Positions 8,237 through 17,724 of a stretch of DNA of 64,000 nt are shown here, one piece after another (positions within the stretch are counted from its first letter, which is position 1; each line of letters opens with the position of its first letter). The notes beneath the pieces are model-generated. The model was not told where the DNA came from, made no database searches, and saw only the letters and a list, made by a program, of their open reading frames with translations. The stretch covers positions 558,001 through 622,000 of the forward strand of contig NZ_CP120374.1 in NCBI RefSeq assembly GCF_029892065.1, read 5' to 3'. Made by a program: the position numbers and the translations under genes. This stretch comes from Sinorhizobium garamanticum (lineage in GTDB: Bacteria > Pseudomonadota > Alphaproteobacteria > Rhizobiales > Rhizobiaceae).

Positions 8237-9628
8237 CTAAAGCCGGTCGAGCCGCAGCATCGAGGTGTTGCCAACCCAAGCATCGCGCCATTGACGCGTT
8301 GTTTTTTCAACCAAAACTTCGTCGCCGCGTGCACGGTAGACCTCGCTCAGGCCGAACAGTGCCCAGCCATTATTCGGAGCAAGATCGAGGCTCTCAAGAA
8401 AGGCCTTCTCCGCGCCATCAATATCGCCAACGCGGAGCAGCGCCGCCCCAAGTGACTGTCCGATTGGGTAATACCAGTGGCGTGGTTCCATATATGAGAG
8501 GCGATCCTCAACTGTCTTGGCATCTGCGAATGCGCGAGCGGCAGCCGGCCAATCTTCCTGGGCTTGGGCAATGCGAGCCGTGAGGACGTGCCTGGCGATA
8601 GCCAATACGTCAGCAGCGGGCATTCCGCCTGCCTCGAGCCCGCTTAAGTCGGAAGATCGTGCGATCTCTGCGATCGCCGCCCCTTCGACCCGAGCAGCGT
8701 CGACATCACCGCGGGCAGCTTGGGCCACCCCGCGCATATAATGCCAGGCCGCATCAACAAACGGGAAAGCGCCGCTTGGACGCGCGAGCCCCAGGATCGT
8801 TTCAGGATCGCTGAACTGGGCATGCGCAAACAGGGGGGCGGCCTTTATCGGCTGAACGAACGCAGGCGCGGCGCGCGCGAGCTCGTCCGAAACTACCCGC
8901 GAGAGCTTGTGCGCCGCTTCGATTGCAGTCGGTCCGTCGCCGGCCATTTGCGCCGAAACTAGAAGGAAGTGGATATTGTGCGGATAGTAGCCGCCTGCAT
9001 AGAGCCCCTCAGGTGGTACGGCTTGAAAGAAGGCCTCGTCCGCCGCGACCGCCCGGCGGTTGACCGCAAGCGAATCCGCATAGCGTCCAACCCGGTAGTA
9101 GATGTGAGAGGGCATGTGGACCAGATGACCGGCATCGATCTCCATCTTCATCAGGCGATCGGCGTGCGGCTCCGCCCGCTCGGGCGTGGTCGAAGCCTCG
9201 ACAGCATGAATGTAGAGATGGATCGCGCCAACATGGTCCGCGTTGCGCGCCAGCACCCGTTCAAGTGTCGAGATGATCTCCACAGTCTGTCCCTTTGGTT
9301 TTTCGCCTCCGTCGGCCCAGTAGTCCCAGGGGCTGAGGTCCATCAACGCCTCGGCATAAAGAACGGCAATATCATCGTCATCCGGAAACTTACTGGCGAC
9401 TTCGGCCATGGCATCTGCGTAGGCTTGATCAAGAACGGTACGGTCGGTATCCGGCGCATAGCGATGGGCCAGAGCAGCGATCAACGCCTGCTCACGCGGA
9501 GATGCGTTAGGCGCCAGGGCCGTGGCCTTCGCCATTGCGGCCATCGCCGTAGCATTTCCATCGGGATCCATCGGCGCGTTGATGTTCGGGCCGAGCACGA
9601 GCGCCTCGCCCCAGAAACAAATCGCGCA
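8237..9628 (-). pseudogene. 5'-truncated TPR-repeat protein gene
   Basis: The minus-strand frame encodes about 460 residues of a helical TPR-type protein, with repeats such as WHYMRGVAQAARGDVDAARV and IGQSLGAALLRVGDIDGAEK. It also carries the family block HLVHMPSHIYYRVGRYADS. Homology-like sequence begins abruptly at CAICFWGEALVLGPN (about 9628). Full-length relatives have a signal peptide and about 100 further residues before this point. Upstream the same frame runs on to 9805 in low-quality sequence, where the opposite strand carries a signal-peptide frame. The N-terminus therefore looks lost by recombination. An internal ATG at 9571 could in principle give a shortened protein. Confidence 0.65.
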
Positions 9629-9630
9629 AG

Positions 9631-9879
9631 ATGAAAACGCACCTTCTCTCCAGCGCCCTGTCGGCAGCGATTCTGATCGCCGCTGCTCCGGCACTTGGCC
9701 ATGAGCCGAAGTACCACGTGGCGAAGAACACTGAACTGAAACAGTTCGGTGGCAACCAATTTCCGGCGCCATCGTCTCGCGGTGCACAAGTTCCTCTTTG
9801 GCCAAGCCGCACGGGAGCCCGGGCAGAACGCGACCGGACCCAGATCGGAAGGATGGCGGGGAAGTACCTGTTAGGCTGA
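9631..9879 (+). pseudogene. Fragment with a signal peptide, probably a truncated exported protein
   Basis: Eighty-two codons begin with a clear signal peptide (MKTHLLSSALSAAILIAAAP, then ALG) and continue HEPKYHVAKNTELKQFGGNQ. After about residue 45 the sequence loses protein character. The ATG lies two bases beyond the point where the opposite-strand TPR homology stops, so this marks a recombination junction. The front half resembles exported cupin-type proteins, but too little is left to name it. Confidence 0.4.
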
Positions 9880-9890
9880 ACAGATGAAAG

Positions 9891-9917
9891 AAGCCCCGAT
9901 CATTGAGATCCGGGCTT
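9891..9917. terminator. Hairpin terminator
   Basis: AAGCCCCGATC and GATCCGGGCTT flank the loop ATTGA, an 11-bp stem with one C-C mismatch. It lies just after the signal-peptide fragment. The following sequence is only mildly T-rich. Confidence 0.6.
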
Positions 9918-10647
9918 AGTCATGTTCAAACTATATCTAATGCAACATAGAGCATCGACACAGCAACACTTCCCCCCCTTGCCAATACAGCAGATTCTAA
10001 GGACGTTCGGGGAAGAATTGGTCGTTGCAGAAAAGATAATTATCCTAAAATCGTAGAGAAAAAAATCAGAATTGATGGGTTTATTGATTCATCATACTCT
10101 TACAGGCATTGGCTTGGCTGCGGCGCCCTATGCGCCCACCATGTGCGACCCCAGGCAAGTCAGCCCAAACCAGGGAATGCCCCCAAGGGGCCGTTCTCGC
10201 GGAGCAGCTATGCTCATCACAGGCCGATTCACTTCGCTGAACGGCTTACGGCGCCTGATCCCTCCGCCATTCGCGAGGTCGTACCTTCAAAATAGCTGCA
10301 CTGGTCGAGACTGCGACCGGAGCGGCTTTCGGACATGCCCGCCTTGGAGTCGATCGCCGGTGGAAGAAACGCCCGCGGCATGCGTGAGTGTTGTGAAACC
10401 GACGGCCCGCCGATGCCAGTCTTGGAGTGTCATTCTTGCAGCGCGGCTGGACCAACACTCAGCTGCGCGGTGCAGCCATGCAGCGCAGTCACCCAATGCG
10501 GGGAGCACTCGAACTGACTGATATCCATGCATTCCCCTGCCTTTGTGATCGCGACGAGGATGAGAAACGCAGTCATAAAGTCTCCATGGAATAACCGGGG
10601 GGCTCGCCCGTTCTACTTCCGATTTCAACGGAGCGAGAGGGGCCGCG
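9918..10647. other. Long gene-poor region
   Basis: No convincing gene is visible in these 730 bases. The first 170 bases are markedly AT-richer than the surroundings, with runs such as AGAAAAAAATCAG. The rest has open frames without protein character. The promoter of the three-gene operon starting at 10648 should lie at its right end, but no clear -35/-10 pair stands out. Confidence 0.4.
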
Positions 10648-11505
10648 ATGCTCAACATTGCCAATTGGGAGGTGCTGGCCGGGAGAGAGGAGCCCATCAC
10701 GACACGTCTGTGGGTACGATTGCCAGAGGGACGCCTGCGTGCAGACATTTTTGTGCCGGCTAACCCCCAGGCTTCGGTGCCTCCGCTTTTAGCCTTACAC
10801 GGGATCTCGCGCGCCGCGAATGCCCTCTCCACAGCATTTGCTCCGCTGACCGCCGCCGCGGGGAGGGTGTTGATCGTTCCGCGTTTTCCGCCAGGCGACT
10901 GGCCAGTATTTCAGCGGATCGGCGGCGCGCGGCCAGATAAGCCTGTGCTGGCGCTTCTCGCCCGATTGCAAGCGATGGGGCTGGCGGATACGAGGAAAGT
11001 TGACCTCTTCGGCTTTTCAGGTGGCGCGCAACTCGCGCACCGGTTTGCGATGCTCTATCCGCAGCATGTGGCGGCGCTCCATGTGGCTGCTGCGGGCTGG
11101 TATTGCTTGCCGGACGATAGCGTGCCGTTCCCCATGGGACTGCGAACCGAAGCCAACATGGTTCCCCCGGGCAAACCGGATATCGCGGGTTTGATGCGGG
11201 CGCAGCTTTCAGCCTTCCTGAAACTCCCGCTTCGAATCTACGTAGGCGAAGATGATCGCCTGCGAGACCCCGCCCTCCGGCGGGACCGACGCATAGATGC
11301 ATTGCAAGGCCGAGATCGCGTGGCTCGTGCCCATGCATTTGCCACTGCCTTTAAGAGCGCTGCGCACGCGCGCGGGATCGTTCCGACCCTGAGCTTTACG
11401 GTCCTACCCGGCTGCGGCCACGATTTCCCCCAATGCGCCCAGGTCGCTGGCCTCGCTGCCCAGGTCTGCGGATTGTCAATAACCAAAGGAGACGAGTATG
11501 AATGA
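10648..11505 (+). CDS. Alpha/beta hydrolase
   Basis: This 285-residue protein has the alpha/beta hydrolase pattern: PPLLALHGISR as the oxyanion strand, DLFGFSGGAQLAHRFA around the nucleophile Ser (GFSGG), an acidic turn at VGEDDRL, and a late His at PGCGHDFPQ. It is probably an esterase, lipase or peptidase-like enzyme of the cytoplasm, as no signal peptide is visible. GAGAGGGG precedes the ATG. Its stop lies inside the next gene (start 11498), and that gene in turn overlaps a third, so all three are likely made together. Its substrate may be the molecule handled by the odd transporter downstream, but nothing in the sequence proves this. Confidence 0.85.
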   Translation: MLNIANWEVLAGREEPITTRLWVRLPEGRLRADIFVPANPQASVPPLLALHGISRAANALSTAFAPLTAAAGRVLIVPRFPPGDWPVFQRIGGARPDKPVLALLARLQAMGLADTRKVDLFGFSGGAQLAHRFAMLYPQHVAALHVAAAGWYCLPDDSVPFPMGLRTEANMVPPGKPDIAGLMRAQLSAFLKLPLRIYVGEDDRLRDPALRRDRRIDALQGRDRVARAHAFATAFKSAAHARGIVPTLSFTVLPGCGHDFPQCAQVAGLAAQVCGLSITKGDEYE

Positions 11506-12544
11506 GCATCTCTTCGCCCGTGCTAAATGGGCCTTCTCCACCCGGCGTGCGACCCGTGCCTTTGCGTCCGATCTTGACCAGCGGTGGGACGAGGTGGTTC
11601 CCGGACAGCTCATCCTTGGGCAGGTGATTTCCATCGGACAGCACGGCCGGATGCAGCTCGCGTCAGGGCGGCCCTCGACCCTCTACCCCGGCGATCTCAT
11701 CGTCATGCCCTGCGGTGCGCGCTATGCCCCGGACCAGTTCGAGGGGGTTGCCGAGATCGATCCCAAGGGCTGTGACATGCTGGCGGGCGGTGGATGCTTG
11801 GGGCGAATGATGTACCGCAATGATCGAATTAAGCCACCGACGCGAGTGCAGCCGCTTGGGCGCATAACTGCTGCCGATGGGCAGGTGCTGGATACGATGA
11901 ACTTTGCCCTGCCTCGCGCGACGGCCACGCCCGCGCTGCCGGTAATCATCGTCTTGGGTACCGCAATGAATTCCGGCAAGACGACGGCGACAGTCGCGCT
12001 TTCGCACGGTCTGACACTGGCGGGATGGCGCGTGGCGACCTTGAAGGGTACGGGGACGGGATCATTTGGCGACTTTAACCACTATCTGGATGCCGGCTCA
12101 GCCTTCGTGGCCGATTTCACCGATGCAGGAATGGTGACGACCTACCGCGAGCCGTTGGCGCGCGTAGCGCAGGGAATCAGGGACCTGCTGGCCGCCGCCG
12201 AAGATGCGGGCTGCGATTTAGCAGTAATGGAGATTGCCGATGGCATTTTCCAGCGGGAGACGGCGGCATTGATTGCTGATCCAGGATTCCGGACATGGGC
12301 ATCAGGTGTCATCTTTGCCTGTGGGGACGCCGTGGCGGCGGCCGGCGGTGTGGCCGAGCTGGCCCGCCAGGGGGTACATCCATTGGCGCTGACCGGCCTT
12401 CTGTCTTGCTCACCGATGGCTTCTGCCGAGGCGCTTGCCGCCACGGGCGTTCCTGTCATCAATCGATCACAGCTTTTGGATCCGGCGGAAGCGAACCGTT
12501 TTGCCGTACAGGTCGGGGCGCAACGGGTTGCGAGTGCGGCATGA
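11498..12544 (+). CDS. P-loop NTPase, DUF1611/dethiobiotin-synthetase-like
   Basis: The 348-residue protein has an N-terminal small-barrel region (about 30-125) with RPSTLYPGDLIVMP. It is followed by a P-loop domain with Walker A GTAMNSGKTT at 154-163, a glycine-rich segment LKGTGTGSFGD, and a Walker B-like strand DLAVMEIADG. This layout matches the SIMIBI-type fold of DUF1611, MobB and BioD proteins. Some DUF1611 members (DgcN) were reported as D-glutamate N-acetyltransferases beside an epimerase, which is absent here. The gene overlaps the upstream hydrolase by eight bases and the downstream transporter by four (ATGA). Having an intact P-loop next to a transporter with a dead one is suggestive. 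Confidence 0.75.
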   Translation: MNEHLFARAKWAFSTRRATRAFASDLDQRWDEVVPGQLILGQVISIGQHGRMQLASGRPSTLYPGDLIVMPCGARYAPDQFEGVAEIDPKGCDMLAGGGCLGRMMYRNDRIKPPTRVQPLGRITAADGQVLDTMNFALPRATATPALPVIIVLGTAMNSGKTTATVALSHGLTLAGWRVATLKGTGTGSFGDFNHYLDAGSAFVADFTDAGMVTTYREPLARVAQGIRDLLAAAEDAGCDLAVMEIADGIFQRETAALIADPGFRTWASGVIFACGDAVAAAGGVAELARQGVHPLALTGLLSCSPMASAEALAATGVPVINRSQLLDPAEANRFAVQVGAQRVASAA

Positions 12545-14049
12545 ACGCGCCGCCACTCTTCTCCGGGCGACGGCGGATGTTGTTCGCAGGCCTGATCGGA
12601 GCTGCGCTCGCCCAGGCGGTCGCATTGGCCGCCACCGCCTTCGCGACAAGGGCGGCCTTCTCCTGGCTCGAAGCGACAGGGAAGATTCCACCCTCCGTGC
12701 TCTGTGCGCTTGCGGGCGCCGGGTTGGCAATGACCGTATTACGCCCCTTGTTCAGAACGCTGGCTGAAGATTTCGGTCAGGACTATGCCCGTGACGTGCG
12801 CCTGGCTCTGTTCGACCATACCAGTCGAACCGCCGCCTCGGAACTGACGAAGCGACGGACTGGCCACATGGCGATGCGGTTTATCGGCGACCTAGCTGCG
12901 TTAAAGAATTGGCCGGGTCTTGGTTTGCCACGGCTCGTGCAAGCGGCCGCACTATTGCCTGCCGCCATCGGCGTGTTGTTCTGGTTGGCGGCCCCTTTCG
13001 GGTGGACCGGCTTGGTGATGACCGCCGCAGCATTTGTGGCAATTTTGATTGGAGCCAACACTCTAACGGCATCGCACAGGCTGTTGCGGGCACGTCGGGC
13101 GCGGTTGGCGGCCGACATGACGGAAAGGCTGCCGCTCGCCCCGCAATTGGCTGCGCTAGGGCGCCGCGCACGCGAGTTACGCCTCATCAGGAAGCGTAGT
13201 GCCGCCTTGCGCCACGTGGCCCTCGAACGAGTCGCTTTAGCCGAATTGCTGCACGGCCTGCCGGAGGCGCTAGCCGGGATCGCCGCCGCTGTGATCCTAA
13301 TCCATGGGTCGCATGCTGGGATGGCCTCGGGAACCATTGCAGCGGCGTTGGCAGCTCTTGGTCTCTCGCTGTATCCCCTGCGCCAGGCAATGGGAGTGGT
13401 AAACCACCTCGCCGCCTTCCGCGCCGCACATGCTAAACTGGCAGCGGCTCTGGCTCGCCCTCTCCGTGCCGATTCCTTCCGCAACCTTCGACTGGGAAGA
13501 GGCCCTCTGTCGCTTGCCCTCACGCTTCCTGGCATACCCCCATTGACGTTGGGGCCGGGCGGAGACGGGTATCTCCCTGAAACAGCATCTTCAATCGTGC
13601 CCATCTTAAGCGGCCACGACGCTGCGCCCGTGGATGGAATTGCGCTCGGAGGCGAGCCGATTGGACGGCTGACATTGGGAAGTCTGCGGCGCAGCGTCTG
13701 CGTCATTGGTCCAAAGCCAGCGGTTTTGCGTGGAAGCATACGGCGTGCACTGACGCTTGGCGTGTTGGACCGTCCTTCTGATGAGGCTATTCGCAACAGG
13801 CTGGCCGTACAGAACCTTGGACCTATCCTTGAGTGTCTTGGCGGTCTGGACCGTCGAATCGCCGAGGGGGCCGCGGACCTATCGGATGCCGAACGTATCC
13901 GCCTTGCCGCCCTGCGCGCAGCGCTGGGGCGTCCGGGCTTGCTTTTGATTGTCGCGAACCTGCCTGACCCATCCATTGACGTTTGGGTCCGAACCCATCC
14001 CGCGACACGGCTCTGGTTGGTGCCTTGCCGGCATCCGTGTGGCTTTTAG
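12541..14049 (+). CDS. ABC exporter-like protein with a degenerate nucleotide-binding domain
   Basis: This 502-residue protein has the two-part layout of a half-size ABC exporter. Hydrophobic helices fill about 10-300, including an exporter-like coupling region (TGHMAMRFIGDLAALKNW). A C-terminal segment then aligns in order with an ABC ATPase domain. Walker A is GPGGDGYLP (338-346), with Tyr instead of the catalytic Lys. The Q-loop Gln is replaced (GPKPAVLRGSI). The signature is LSDAE (447-451) instead of LSGGQ, and the Walker B region reads LLLIVANLPD (467-476) with no Asp-Glu pair. The frame is intact, so selection seems to keep a non-ATP-hydrolysing form. The start at 12541 overlaps the upstream stop as ATGA. 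Confidence 0.75.
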   Translation: MNAPPLFSGRRRMLFAGLIGAALAQAVALAATAFATRAAFSWLEATGKIPPSVLCALAGAGLAMTVLRPLFRTLAEDFGQDYARDVRLALFDHTSRTAASELTKRRTGHMAMRFIGDLAALKNWPGLGLPRLVQAAALLPAAIGVLFWLAAPFGWTGLVMTAAAFVAILIGANTLTASHRLLRARRARLAADMTERLPLAPQLAALGRRARELRLIRKRSAALRHVALERVALAELLHGLPEALAGIAAAVILIHGSHAGMASGTIAAALAALGLSLYPLRQAMGVVNHLAAFRAAHAKLAAALARPLRADSFRNLRLGRGPLSLALTLPGIPPLTLGPGGDGYLPETASSIVPILSGHDAAPVDGIALGGEPIGRLTLGSLRRSVCVIGPKPAVLRGSIRRALTLGVLDRPSDEAIRNRLAVQNLGPILECLGGLDRRIAEGAADLSDAERIRLAALRAALGRPGLLLIVANLPDPSIDVWVRTHPATRLWLVPCRHPCGF

Positions 14050-14922
14050 TTTGTCGTTTCAAACCGCAAAACGTCATACGCCCGTTAGGTTTAGCCGATA
14101 AATGCGAGACGATTTCCGCCAACGATTTCAGTGAACACCCATCTTTGCCAAAACCATTTTATGATCGAACATTAACCTTGGCGCGCGCGGAGGACCTAGG
14201 GCGAAATCGCCCGGCGCCGTCGCGCAAGCGTCCGCGAGGACACGGCAGCCGCAAATTCGGTAGATGTGACCTGCCGGGAGTTTTTTGGCGCGGTTCGCTG
14301 CAACTAAGGCACTCGAACGCGGCAGGTCCGCTATCAACTTTTCGGCTTGCGCGACTCGTCGATCAGCCCTGAATGAGTGAGTTATGACGTTCGCGTACGC
14401 TGCAGAATTTCCGCACCAGCCGCATGTCCGAGCTGAGATTGTTCAGGGTATTCTCGACAGCGCGCATGGAGGTGGCGGCGGCAGCTTGTTTCTCGACCGA
14501 CGAAATTGGGAGTTCGTGATTGTCGAGTTGGCGCAGTCGGACGAGGTTGTCTTCATCCGTGGCGCCTCGCGTTCCATTGATACATTATGCAACTGCCGAG
14601 GCACGGATCGTGAACGCATCGGCCTGATTGACTATCGCAAAGTCCGTGGCCGAGCCGAGCGATCAAGTAAACGGAAGCATTTTCAGGTTCGCCATAGGGT
14701 TTGACCTTCCATGCAGAGGACGGTGGCAGACGGGGTCTCGAAATTCGCGCCGTGACTCCGAACCAGCGGTCAACGCCATGTTGGGCTGGACCCAATTCGC
14801 TCTCTCAAATGTGTTTCGAAGCCAGGAAGATGCAGGAGGCCTCGGTCCGAACTGTACGCCCTAGCAATAGTGCGGCAACGCCAATGGTTCTAAACTGCCC
14901 CAGTAAATCGCAACCGAACTGA
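14050..14922. other. Gene-poor region with a possible minus-strand gene relic
   Basis: No intact gene is supported. On the minus strand, 14590-14372 stays open and reads like a helical protein end (DNLVRLRQLDNHEL, then SSVEKQAAAATSMRAVENTL), but it has no start codon and a stop just upstream. It may be the tail of a lost gene. The rest lacks coding character. Confidence 0.35.
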
Positions 14923-15299
14923 TCAGTCGACGAGGCGATCACGTTTTCGCAGGTCTGGGAACATGATTGCCCATAGAGCAGAGACAAAGAGCGTGGCGGC
15001 ACCCCCAACGACGATTGCCGGCACGAGACCGAACAGCGCCGCCGTGACACCGGATTCGAATTCTCCGAGCTCATTCGAGGACCGCCGCCACCCGTCCGCG
15101 CATCACATCCGGAGTATCGCTCTGGACCAATGTTTGGCGGATCACCACGCTGAAGACGTCCGACGCGCCGAGCAGCCAGAGCATGGCGAGCGAGAGGTAG
15201 ACGTTGGTGGACAATCCAAGGACGATCGTTTTCGCGACGAGAGTCTTCGACTCGCGGCCCCGATGCGAACTGCGACTCGAGACGTCTCCCACACATCAA
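14923..15299 (-). pseudogene. C-terminal remnant of an MFS transporter
   Basis: Two minus-strand frames together give the end of an MFS permease of the EntS/DUF894 kind. The first (to about 15071) contains STNVYLSLAMLWLLGASDVF and RQTLVQSDTPDVMRGRVAAV. The second (15068-14923) gives ELGEFESGVTAALFGLVPA, a helix, then FPDLRKRDRLVD and a stop. The joint loses about eight expected residues and shifts frame. The N-terminal ten or so helices are missing. The substrate cannot be inferred. Confidence 0.75.
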
Positions 15300-15445
15300 A
15301 GCCAGTGTGGGCGCTTACGTCGCGTATGTGTCGACGGCGACGCCACCGCAACCTTCGCTTTGAAGAAGGCCGCCGAATGCCGCCCTATCGGCGCATATCG
15401 GCCGACTTGCTCGTTCACCTCGGACTTCCCGCCCTCCACCCAACC

Positions 15446-15504
15446 GTGACGCGGATGAAGGCGAATTCTCGACCCATTGCTGTCACTGGCATCCGGCGCC
15501 ATGA
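15446..15504. repeat. Dispersed degenerate intergenic repeat, copy 1
   Basis: The core GCGAATTCTCGACCCATTGC followed by TGTCACTGGCATCCGG resembles sequences near 20378, 20858, 31477 and 33951. The shared pattern is roughly TTCGACCCRTTGC-GGTCATTGG-TCCGG. These lie only between genes. The family looks like the widespread, decayed intergenic repeats of alphaproteobacterial genomes. Confidence 0.5.
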
Positions 15505-15561
15505 ATAACTCAAGTTGGCCCGGAAGCGGGACCCCGACGCTCTCGCCAGGTCCATAATGTG

Positions 15562-16032
15562 TCAGCCGAACATCGGCCTCGGGCTGTTCGGCCGTGGCAG
15601 GCCATGTTTGGCAAGCTCAAGCGTCAGAATGCGCGTTTCGAGCAGATTGAAAATTCTCAACACGACCTCGATGGCATCGAACGGCTTCGTCAAAAAATCC
15701 TTGGCACCGAGCGAGAGTGCGCGGCGACGGGCAGGAAGCGTAACATCTGCCGTCAGCACCAGGATCGGCAAATAAGCCTGGGCGGGGACCAGCCGAGAAA
15801 AACTCTCCAGGAGCGCATAGCCGTCGAGGTCGGGCATCATCAGGTCGAGGAGGACGAGGTCGACCGGATGCTCCTGGAAAAGCCGTAGGCCCTCGCGCGG
15901 GTCGGTGGCCATCAGGAGGTCAGTAAAGCCTTCCCGTTTGAGGAGCCGCTCAAGCAGCGTGACGTTGGCGGGCTCGTCGTCCACGATCAGGATCACGGAT
16001 CGGCGCATGAGATCGGAGGTTTCTGACATCAT
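15562..16032 (-). CDS. Single-domain response regulator (receiver only)
   Basis: The 156-residue protein is a CheY-like receiver. It shows the acidic pair in ILIVDDEPAN, the phospho-acceptor Asp in VLLDLMMPDLDGY, the switch Thr in LVLTADVT and the conserved Lys in DFLTKPF. After residue 125 a helical extension follows (LRIFNLLETRILTLELAKH), as in receivers that usually precede RpfG-type or GGDEF domains, but no output domain is present. It lies 94 bases downstream of the CHASE3 histidine kinase on the same strand, so it is likely that kinase's target or a phosphate shuttle in the same block. Confidence 0.9.
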   Translation of the reverse strand: MMSETSDLMRRSVILIVDDEPANVTLLERLLKREGFTDLLMATDPREGLRLFQEHPVDLVLLDLMMPDLDGYALLESFSRLVPAQAYLPILVLTADVTLPARRRALSLGAKDFLTKPFDAIEVVLRIFNLLETRILTLELAKHGLPRPNSPRPMFG

Positions 16033-16125
16033 TCCTCACAGTTTCACAATTCATAGAAGATGCTCGTTATACCATGGACATGAACGGCTACGGCGCGCCC
16101 GGCGTTGGCCTCCGGCCGCTGCCCC

Positions 16126-17724
16126 TCAACTCAAGCCCACATGCTTCCCTTCAGTTCGGCCAACCGCCTTGGATTGATGACGTTTCCCCCAAGGCAGATC
16201 AAGATGGAAGGCCGAACCGCCCTCGCGCCGGTTCTCATGTGCAAGCGAGCCGCCCATTGCCTCTGCGAGCTGGCGTGAAAGCGCGAGACCTAACCCCGAG
16301 CCTTCCACCACGGAGCGTTCCGCACCCAGGCGGTCGAAGTCCAGAAAAAGCCCTAACGCTCGTTCGGCAGGGATACCCGGCCCGGAATCGAGTACGGTGA
16401 TTCGAACCCGCGTTTCATCCAAGGTCCGGCAAGCGAGAACGACATGGCCGCTTTCGTGGTTGTACTTGACGGCATTGGAAAGCAGGTTGAGCAAGATCTG
16501 CAGTAGCCGCCGGCGATCGGCAAGGGCCACCAAATCTGCTCCAGACGGATTCGAGACGTCGATCCTGATTTGACGCGCTTGAGCAAGAGGCCTTGCCAGC
16601 GTCGCCGCTTCGGTCAGGATTTCCGGTACCGAATGCGGTTCGATGGTGAGGTCCATCCGGCCCGCTTCGATCCGCGCCAGATCGAGCACGTCGCCGATCA
16701 GGGTCACTAGATGCCTCCCGGCCCGTAGGATTTGCTCGATATTGTCGCGTGCCACATCGTCCTTTGCATCGAGCTCCAGCAGCTGTGCAAATCCGAGGAT
16801 CGAATTGAGCGGTGTGCGCAGTTCATGGCTCATGCGCGACAGGAACTCGCTCTTGGCCTGGCTCGCTCGCAAGGCCGCCTCGCGTGCTGCAATGAGATTG
16901 CGTTCACTCTGCCTCAGCTCGTGCTCGCGCTTTTTGAGGAGAGTGCTCGCATTCTGAAGTGCCTGTTCCAAATGTCCGATTTCGTCCTTGGCGGGATCGA
17001 GCGCCCCGACCCTTTCACCATGTGCAAGGCGGTGCGCCATGCCTTCAAGCGCATGGACGCGTCGCACAATTCCCTTCGAGAACAGGGCGACCGCTGCCAG
17101 CGAACCGGTCAAGCCCAGCAGCGCCGCGGCAACAAGCAGGCCGCGCGAGAGGGTGCGCACCTGATCCGCATCGTTTGTGCGCAACGCAAGAAGTTCGGCC
17201 TCGCGCCTGACCATCGCGTCGATCTCCGCACGGAGGACGTCGAGATCCTTCTTGCTCTCCGTTAGGAGACGCGTCAGCTCCGGCCGAGCCAGGGCGTCTG
17301 CGGACGCGACCGCCCGCAATCGCTCAAGGCTTGCGAGCTTCTGGTCGATCATGATGCGAACCTTTGACAGCCGCTGCTTCTGTTCGGGGTCGGCAAGTTG
17401 CTGCCCCATCCTGGCAATGACGGTTGATAGCGCGGCTTTCGCACGCTCATAGGGCGCGAGCCATGTCTTATTTCCCGTAAGGAGGTAGCCTCGTACGCCG
17501 GTCGCCGCCTCCGCTATGTGGGCATGGATCTCCTGAATGTCCGATTGGATTGCGAGCGTCAGACGCACCTGATTGTCCGCAATCGTACTTTGCCGATCCG
17601 CCAGAAACACGAGCGCGAGGGCCGACATGATCAGCATGAGCGGCCCGGCGACGACGATCACGCCCTTGATCTTGAGCGGCAGGTCTTCGAAGCGCCGAAG
17701 AATGGAACGGTGGCTCCGGATCAT
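16126..17724 (-). CDS. CHASE3 sensor histidine kinase
   Basis: This 532-residue membrane kinase has a first membrane helix at about 18-40 (VIVVAGPLMLIMSALALVF) and a helical extracytoplasmic CHASE3-type sensor to about 185, containing ATGVRGYLLTGN. A second helix and HAMP-like linker follow. The HisKA box is FLSRMSHELRTPLNSILGFA. The ATPase domain shows the N box NLLSNAVKYN, G1 DSGPGIP and G2 GSGLGLALSRQL. It overlaps the upstream LuxR-type regulator gene by ATGA (17721-17724). CHASE3 kinases sense unknown external cues. Together with both neighbours it makes a compact two-kinase, two-regulator block. Confidence 0.92.
   Translation of the reverse strand: MIRSHRSILRRFEDLPLKIKGVIVVAGPLMLIMSALALVFLADRQSTIADNQVRLTLAIQSDIQEIHAHIAEAATGVRGYLLTGNKTWLAPYERAKAALSTVIARMGQQLADPEQKQRLSKVRIMIDQKLASLERLRAVASADALARPELTRLLTESKKDLDVLRAEIDAMVRREAELLALRTNDADQVRTLSRGLLVAAALLGLTGSLAAVALFSKGIVRRVHALEGMAHRLAHGERVGALDPAKDEIGHLEQALQNASTLLKKREHELRQSERNLIAAREAALRASQAKSEFLSRMSHELRTPLNSILGFAQLLELDAKDDVARDNIEQILRAGRHLVTLIGDVLDLARIEAGRMDLTIEPHSVPEILTEAATLARPLAQARQIRIDVSNPSGADLVALADRRRLLQILLNLLSNAVKYNHESGHVVLACRTLDETRVRITVLDSGPGIPAERALGLFLDFDRLGAERSVVEGSGLGLALSRQLAEAMGGSLAHENRREGGSAFHLDLPWGKRHQSKAVGRTEGKHVGLS

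Noticed and set aside
10072..10521. A 149-codon plus-strand open frame upstream of the hydrolase operon
   Set aside because: Cys/Arg/Pro-rich without strand or helix pattern, TTG start with no ribosome site; looks like random open sequence.
10648..14049. The three-gene operon as a D-glutamate (DgcN/DgcA) pathway
   Set aside because: The P-loop protein shares the DUF1611 layout, but no epimerase partner is adjacent, and a hydrolase and exporter-like protein do not fit that pathway.
14384..14704. A 106-codon plus-strand open frame in the gene-poor region
   Set aside because: Low protein character, and it overlaps a more protein-like relic on the other strand.
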